A DNA stretch of 64,000 nucleotides from an uncultured Flavonifractor sp. GTDB taxonomy: Bacteria; Bacillota; Clostridia; Oscillospirales; Oscillospiraceae. Both the position numbers and the translations under genes were made by a program. A model generated the notes under the pieces. That model saw nothing but the letters and a program-made list of their open reading frames with translations, searched no databases and was not told the DNA's origin. Where the stretch lies: the NCBI GenBank assembly GCA_947346365.1, contig CANAAV010000001.1, positions 62,001 to 126,000 on the forward strand, in the 5' to 3' direction. Shown here piece after piece: positions 60,035-64,000 of the stretch; within the stretch, counting starts at the first letter, position 1; each line of letters opens with the position of its first letter.

Positions 60035-60928
60035 TTATACGTCGTAGTTGACCCACTTTTTCTGGCCGACGAACTGAATGATGGTCACAAGGCCGATGAG
60101 TACAACGGTCCAGATGACGATGGCAGAGCCGGAACCGCGGCTGCCGGCTACGAAGGATTCCCGGTAGAACAGGTACATCAGGCTCTGTACGCTGGTCACG
60201 GCGGGGTTTGTGTCCTCAACCATCATATAAATCAGGTCGTAAACCTTAATGGAGGCCATCAGGCGCATGATCATGACGACGAACAGGGTGGGGGAAACCA
60301 TCGGCAGGGTAATGCTGAAAAACTGCCGAACCTTGCCGGCACCGTCGATAGAGGCAGCCTCATAGTAGGATTTGGAGATATTTTGCAGGCCCGCCAACAG
60401 CAACACTGCGTCATAGCCGATATTGCTCCAGATTGCCACAATGGCGCAGGAGATCATAACAAAGTTGGGATCGGTAATCCATCCCACGTGGGCGCCCAGC
60501 AGCTGATTCAAGATGCCGTATTCACCGTTGAAAATCCACCGCCATACCATAGTGACGGCGGCAGGGGCGCAGACCATGGGGAGAAAGAAAATGGTGCGGA
60601 AAATGCCTTTGCCCTTGATTTTAGCGTTCAGGAGCATTGCCACGAGCAGCGAGAGAAACAGGCCCAGGGGAACGGTGAGGATGCAGAAAAGAACAGTGTT
60701 CCAGGTGGCCCGCCAGAATTCGGCGTTTTGGAACATTTCGATGTAATTTTGCAGGCCGATAAATTTATAGTGTCCGAAGCCCAGGTGCTCGCAGAAACTG
60801 GTGTACAGCGTCTGGATAAAGGGCCACAGATTGAGCACAATCAGGCCGATAATAGTGGGGGCCACCATGATCCAGCCCCAGTGCTCCTCCTGCCGGGCAG
60901 TGAGGGACAGCTTTATGCTTTTGTTCAT
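60035..60928 (-). CDS. Carbohydrate ABC transporter permease (MalF type)
   Basis: A 297-residue CUT1 permease with six membrane helices. EAA loop: YYEAASIDGAGKVRQFFSITLPMVSP. The N-terminal helix segment is WIMVAPTIIGLIVLNLWPFIQTLY. GAAAGGAGG precedes the ATG. It lies between the binding protein gene and the second permease, with no ATPase gene in the locus, so a shared MsmX-type ATPase is probably supplied from elsewhere. Confidence 0.95.
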   Translation of the reverse strand: MNKSIKLSLTARQEEHWGWIMVAPTIIGLIVLNLWPFIQTLYTSFCEHLGFGHYKFIGLQNYIEMFQNAEFWRATWNTVLFCILTVPLGLFLSLLVAMLLNAKIKGKGIFRTIFFLPMVCAPAAVTMVWRWIFNGEYGILNQLLGAHVGWITDPNFVMISCAIVAIWSNIGYDAVLLLAGLQNISKSYYEAASIDGAGKVRQFFSITLPMVSPTLFVVMIMRLMASIKVYDLIYMMVEDTNPAVTSVQSLMYLFYRESFVAGSRGSGSAIVIWTVVLIGLVTIIQFVGQKKWVNYDV

Positions 60929-60942
60929 GGGAAAACCTCCTT

Positions 60943-62241
60943 TCAGTTGCCCGCCAGCTTTTTGGCGGTCTCGGTGTCAACAATTTGCTGCATATTAGCT
61001 AGGGCGGAATCCAGGGACTGCTGGCCGTTGTATACCTTATTCATCTCGTCCAAAACGGGGCTTTTCCACTTGGGGCGGGCGGCGTTGTTAACATTTTGAA
61101 CGCCGTAGTCAAACTGGTCCATTACAATGCTGACGTTCAGGTCATAGCCTGCCTTTTCAAATGCATCGAAGTAGGGCTGCTCGGTGCCGTTGTAAGCAGA
61201 GATGGCGGCCCCATAGGAGCTGGCGATGAGTTGAGCTTGCTCTGTGCCGAAGAATTTCAGCACATCCAGAGCGATCTCCAGGGTTTTGCCTCTGGCGGCG
61301 GTAGAGTAGCAAAGGCCGTTAGAGATAGTCGCCCGTCCGTCGCCGCTGACGGGATCGGGGCACCGCGGCATAACGGCGATGTCCCATTTGCCTTCCATGT
61401 TGGGGAAGTTAACCGCTTTGTTCATCAGCTCCCAGTTGCCCTCAATATACATGGCGCCCACCTCGGAGAAGAAAGCGGTGCCGGGGGCTGTCTCGGCAAA
61501 ATACGCTTGGTTAGGGCACCAGTCATAGTTTTGAAGACCTACATAAAACTCCATACCCTTTTTTGTACCCTCCTGATCGAAGCCGGCCCGGGTCTTATCT
61601 TCGGTCAGAATGTAGCCGCCGGCCTGATAGACGAAGCTCCAATATCCCATCTGGTCGTCGTTGTAAGCCATGTAGCCATATTTTCCGGTTTTATCATAAA
61701 TCTGCTGGGATGCGGAGACCAAATCATCCCAGGTCCAGCTCTCATCTGGGTAAGATACGCCGGCTTGGTCGAACATCTCTTTGTTGTATACCAGAAAAAT
61801 GTTGTCCTTGTCCTTGGGCACGCCGTACATCCGGCCGTTGCTGCCCTGGGCGTTTGCAATGGAGATCTCGGAGAAATGGTTGGCATAGTAGTTGGGGTCC
61901 TCGTCGGCGTAGAGGTCGGTTACGTCGGCCAGCATTCCAAAGTCGGAGTAATATAGGATTTGATTGGTGTGCATCCAAAAGATGTCCGGCATGGTGTTGC
62001 TCTCGGCGGCGGCCTCCAGCTTGGTCCAGTACTCGTTCCAGCTGGTCACTTGAACCTCAATGACCACGTCGGGGTGTTGGGCTGTGTAGGCGTCGCAGAT
62101 TGCCTGCATTGCGTTGCGCTGGGCCACATCCCAAATTTGGAAGGTCAAATGGGTTTTGCCATCGGATGCGCCGCAGCCAACTAAGGATAGCAGCAGCGCT
62201 ATGGTCAGAATGATGGCAGCTATGCGGGAAACTCGTTTCAT
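60943..62241 (-). CDS. Sugar ABC transporter substrate-binding lipoprotein
   Basis: A 432-residue extracellular binding protein, lipid-anchored (LVGC at about residue 23). Typical CUT1 blocks: LTFQIWDVAQRNAMQAICDAYTAQHPDVVIEVQ, NTMPDIFWMHTNQI, GVPKDKDNIFLVYNKEMFDQAGV and MYIEGNWELM. Position next to a GH36 enzyme suggests alpha-galactosides such as raffinose or melibiose as ligands. First gene of the operon; GGAGTG lies before ATG 62241. Confidence 0.94.
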   Translation of the reverse strand: MKRVSRIAAIILTIALLLSLVGCGASDGKTHLTFQIWDVAQRNAMQAICDAYTAQHPDVVIEVQVTSWNEYWTKLEAAAESNTMPDIFWMHTNQILYYSDFGMLADVTDLYADEDPNYYANHFSEISIANAQGSNGRMYGVPKDKDNIFLVYNKEMFDQAGVSYPDESWTWDDLVSASQQIYDKTGKYGYMAYNDDQMGYWSFVYQAGGYILTEDKTRAGFDQEGTKKGMEFYVGLQNYDWCPNQAYFAETAPGTAFFSEVGAMYIEGNWELMNKAVNFPNMEGKWDIAVMPRCPDPVSGDGRATISNGLCYSTAARGKTLEIALDVLKFFGTEQAQLIASSYGAAISAYNGTEQPYFDAFEKAGYDLNVSIVMDQFDYGVQNVNNAARPKWKSPVLDEMNKVYNGQQSLDSALANMQQIVDTETAKKLAGN

Positions 62242-62299
62242 AACTCCACTCCTCTACTTCTACTTCATGGTCCCCTGCATGGAATTCGTTGGCAGTCCT

Positions 62300-62329
62300 A
62301 TAATAATCCCAGCTTTCCCCATCTGTAAA
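62300..62329 (-). promoter_or_regulatory. Promoter of the sugar importer operon
   Basis: On the minus strand TTTACA and TATTAT are 18 bases apart, about 60 bases before the binding-protein gene. Confidence 0.6.
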
Positions 62330-62568
62330 TGCACTGGAATTCGTAAAATATACCAAAATATTGGATAGAACGCTTTGAGTGCAAGTCAGGCGATATTTAG
62401 ACATAAAACGCGAAGATTCATTAATATTCAACAGAAATTTAATGGTATATTTGTGCAAAACAAAAAATATTTAATGGGAATAGGTGGAATATATTCTTGT
62501 TTTATGCTGTGGGAACTGAAATATGCCAATATGTGAACATTTCTCCGCCTGGGAGCAGAACCTAAGGC
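62330..62568. other. AT-rich intergenic region between divergent sugar operon and DUF624 gene
   Basis: About 240 bases with the low GC of a regulatory region. It lies between two divergent promoters and probably carries the AraC operator(s), but I could not define them. No gene was recognised. Confidence 0.4.
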
Positions 62569-62597
62569 TTGCGTACCTGCCGCAGCCGTGTTATACT
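62569..62597 (+). promoter_or_regulatory. Promoter of DUF624 gene
   Basis: TTGCGT and TATACT are 17 bases apart, 24 bases before the start codon. Confidence 0.7.
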
Positions 62598-62621
62598 TCC
62601 TGGTAAAGAGGAGGAGCGCCC

Positions 62622-63284
62622 ATGTTTTTCCCCAAAGATATTATCAAAGCGGGAGAGAGTCCAGCCGCCCCTGAAAAAATCGGCCTGTCCCGCTTTATCG
62701 AAATCTTGGCTGCCGACAGTGTGAATCTATTCAAATTAAACCTGTTGTTTTTGGTTAGCTGCATACCTATTCTGACCATCCCGCCTGCCATTTTTGCTAT
62801 GAACTGCGTGGTCCGGCGGATGATTTTGGACGAGCCGGTTCAATGCGTGTCCAACTACCGCATAGCCTTTCAAACCTATTGGAAACGGAGCTATGGGGCT
62901 TTTTTCTTGACGGTTTTTCCGCTGGTGTGTTCCAGCTATGGCGCTTGGTTTTATTTGAGCCGTGCTCTGGACCAGCCGCTGTTTTATCTGCCTTTTGCAT
63001 TTTGCTCCACAGTTTTTTTGGCGGTGCTTTTGTCTTCTACCTATTTTTACGCTCTGCTGGCAGGTGGGCAGAGCGTCCGGGAAAGCCTGCGTCCGGCTGT
63101 GTTTTTGGGATTGGGAAAGCCTTTGCGGGCAGTTTTGGCCGCGTTAGCAGTTTATGGGAGCCTGGTGGCCTGCGTGCTGGCGTTTCCCCTCAGCGGGGCC
63201 TATCTGCTGATGATTGGGTTTTCGGTTCCGTGCTTGGTGGGGAGCTTTTTTGTTCGGGTTCCTTTGAAGCGGTTTTACGGGTAA
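62622..63284 (+). CDS. DUF624 (YesL) family membrane protein
   Basis: A 220-residue protein with about five membrane helices (near residues 37-60, 87-110, 118-140, 155-180 and 185-205). The start MFFPKDIIKAGESPAAPEKIGLSRFIEILAADSVNLFKLNLLFLVSCIPILTIPPA matches the DUF624/YesL family, which is nearly always next to CUT1 sugar importers or glycoside hydrolases; its function is unknown. AGGAGGAG precedes the ATG. It is divergent from the importer operon and probably shares its regulation. Confidence 0.9.
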   Translation: MFFPKDIIKAGESPAAPEKIGLSRFIEILAADSVNLFKLNLLFLVSCIPILTIPPAIFAMNCVVRRMILDEPVQCVSNYRIAFQTYWKRSYGAFFLTVFPLVCSSYGAWFYLSRALDQPLFYLPFAFCSTVFLAVLLSSTYFYALLAGGQSVRESLRPAVFLGLGKPLRAVLAALAVYGSLVACVLAFPLSGAYLLMIGFSVPCLVGSFFVRVPLKRFYG

Positions 63285-63307
63285 CCTGAGCGTTTTCTGC
63301 ACGTACT

Positions 63308-63347
63308 GAGAATGGTCCGGCCGGTGGAAACCGGCCGGACCATTCTC
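63308..63347 (+). terminator. 18-bp perfect inverted repeat after DUF624 gene
   Basis: GAGAATGGTCCGGCCGGT pairs exactly with its complement around 4 bases. No T-run follows on the plus strand. The core TCCGGCC...GGCCGGA also occurs at 11484-11515. Confidence 0.7.
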
Positions 63348-63570
63348 GCGGAAAAAAGCCCGCCGTTTGGGCGCATTGACAATTTGCAAACAGGGCCTAA
63401 CCTCTCTGCATAAAATTTACAATTCCCGGCCGGAATCGCGTTTTCGAGGGAAATCAAATGGAAAAATTTTTGAGATTGAGGATGAATGCGGCATCCGAAA
63501 ATTTGTTGTTAATCTTTATCTGGCAAAGAGGAAAAGGTTTGGTTGGGCACTCCCTATTACCGCCTCTGTC
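63348..63570 (+). other. AT-rich intergenic stretch before the MFS promoter
   Basis: More AT-rich than the preceding genes. One small frame (63367-63603) crosses it, but has no ribosome site and runs through the promoter, so I do not count it as a gene. Confidence 0.5.
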
Positions 63571-63600
63571 TTGACACATCTCCAACCGTTATGTTACAAT
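63571..63600 (+). promoter_or_regulatory. Strong promoter of MFS efflux gene
   Basis: A perfect TTGACA is 18 bases from TACAAT, which is preceded by an extended -10 TGT. The transcript would have about 210 bases of leader before the MFS start. Confidence 0.8.
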
Positions 63601-63666
63601 TAGCGGGCAATCCGTCCAACCGTTTTACCGCGAACCCCTAAAATTCATACCATCAGGGAGAATGTT

Positions 63667-63720
63667 ATGCAAAATATTACTTTGCCGCTCTGCATTGCTT
63701 CTGCTCCATGCAAAGTTTGA
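63667..63720 (+). CDS. Candidate leader peptide of MFS efflux gene
   Basis: A 17-residue open frame, MQNITLPLCIASAPCKV, starting at ATG 63667 behind GGAG (63657-63660, 6 bases away). Its 3' half encodes one arm (63702-63712) of a perfect 11-base stem. Short leader peptides in front of antibiotic-efflux and ribosome-protection genes often let a drug-stalled ribosome refold the mRNA. An overlapping frame from ATG 63662 also lacks an early stop, so the reading frame is not certain. Confidence 0.5.
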   Translation: MQNITLPLCIASAPCKV

Positions 63721-63815
63721 GGACGCTGCATGGAGCATAGAGACTAAGAGGCCCACCCCCTGTCAGTCCTCAGACTTTGCTTGTTTGATTTCATTCCATT
63801 CAAAGGAGCAAAGTC
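63702..63815 (+). promoter_or_regulatory. Attenuator-like leader with mutually exclusive stems
   Basis: Stem 1: TGCTCCATGCA (63702-63712) with TGCATGGAGCA (63727-63737), perfect 11 bp. Stem 2: GACTTTGCT (63773-63781) with AGCAAAGTC (63807-63815), perfect 9 bp, covering the 3' end of the AAAGGAG ribosome site. Alternative stem: CAAAGTTTGAGGA (63711-63723) with TCCTCAGACTTTG (63767-63779), 12 of 13 pairs plus one G-T, competing with both. Confidence 0.7.
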
Positions 63816-63817
63816 AA

Positions 63818-64000
63818 ATGAAAAAATATAGATTTCTAAAGCCCTATTTACTGCTGTGGAGCACCCAATCCCTTTCTTCTCTGGGCAGCGCCATGACCGG
63901 CTACGCCCTGATTTTGTGGCTCTACCGGCAAAGCGGCTCCGCCCTGGTGACGGCCATGCTTTCCATCTGCTCCTACGCGCCCTATGTGCTTGTGAGCATC
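63818..64000 (+). CDS. MFS efflux transporter, N-terminal part
   Basis: A partial gene running off the right edge; 61 residues are visible. It starts with ATG 63818 behind AAAGGAG (63802-63808). The sequence (FLKPYLLLWSTQSLSSLGSAMTGYALILWLYRQSGSALVTAML) is typical of helices 1 and 2 of MFS macrolide/multidrug exporters, with a conserved polar turn after helix 1. The strong promoter, leader peptide and RNA stems suggest drug-inducible expression. Exact drug range cannot be told from this fragment. Confidence 0.8.
   Translation, partial: MKKYRFLKPYLLLWSTQSLSSLGSAMTGYALILWLYRQSGSALVTAMLSICSYAPYVLVSI

Noticed and set aside
63367..63603. 78-residue open frame
   Set aside because: It has no ribosome site, no recognisable protein and overlaps the strong promoter of the MFS gene.
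63662..63832. Longer 56-residue frame overlapping the leader peptide
   Set aside because: It starts with ATG 63662, only a base from the GGAG site, which is too close, and it runs past the MFS start in another frame. The 17-residue frame has better spacing, though the choice remains open.

Overview
The window is GC-rich (about 60% by eye) and densely coded. It looks like a chromosome segment of an anaerobic, probably gut-dwelling Clostridium-class Firmicute, in the Oscillospiraceae style (relatives of Flavonifractor, Lawsonibacter or Oscillibacter). The clues are S-layer-homology (SLH) surface proteins, a clostridial 2[4Fe-4S] ferredoxin, acetate kinase, an HPr with no Ser46, a BlaI/BlaR-type pair, ClpC, and promoters of the TTGACA-17-TATAAT type. 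No plasmid, phage or IS backbone is visible, and no rRNA, tRNA or CRISPR array was found. The taxonomic placement is inference from gene content only.

Layout. 1-4.3 kb: tail of a MATE pump, a small lipoprotein, a Fur/PerR regulator with its own Fur box, the tRNA-modifying enzyme TmcAL, and acetate kinase. 4.4-10.8 kb: a two-gene surface operon encoding a 1656-aa secreted M60 metallopeptidase (mucinase type) with an N-terminal dockerin, translationally coupled to an SLH-anchored protein whose N-terminal domain looks cohesin-like. 10.9-14.1 kb: a DHFR-family protein, then the rpmG-secE-nusG-rplK-rplA operon behind a clear promoter and a leader that can fold as a terminator or an antiterminator. 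14.2-22.6 kb: Suv3-like helicase, HPr and Enzyme I, amylomaltase, a DUF2500 membrane protein and an unusual ABC-class ATPase. 23-30.8 kb: glutamate dehydrogenase, an FAD oxidoreductase, PurA, a metal (zinc-type) ABC importer and an AT-rich Nudix hydrolase.

30.9-36.8 kb: a MerR/TipAS drug sensor with a 19-bp-spacer promoter, a BlaI repressor with an M56 membrane protease sensor carrying BNR repeats instead of a penicillin-binding domain, and a DD-carboxypeptidase. 36.9-49.8 kb: ComEA-like protein, orphan response regulator, MATE pump, DNA polymerase I, acetyltransferase, a DUF4358 lipoprotein with ClpC, ferredoxin, Na+/alanine symporter, esterase and a Nim-like flavoprotein. 50-53.7 kb: a small membrane protein divergent from a complete type IIG restriction-modification enzyme that contains three back-to-back palindromes. 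53.8-63.3 kb: a GH10-like SLH hydrolase, then an alpha-galactoside utilisation locus (AraC regulator, GH36 alpha-galactosidase, a three-gene ABC sugar importer, and a DUF624 protein divergent from it). 63.3-64 kb: a strong promoter, a 17-residue leader peptide and an attenuator-like leader in front of an MFS efflux gene cut by the window edge.

Together the accessory genes describe a host-glycan and plant-oligosaccharide forager: a surface-retained mucinase, SLH-anchored glycosidase, alpha-galactosidase with its importer, amylomaltase, and fermentation through acetate kinase. Its drug and envelope sensors include TipAS, BlaI/M56, Nim-like, MATE and MFS proteins.
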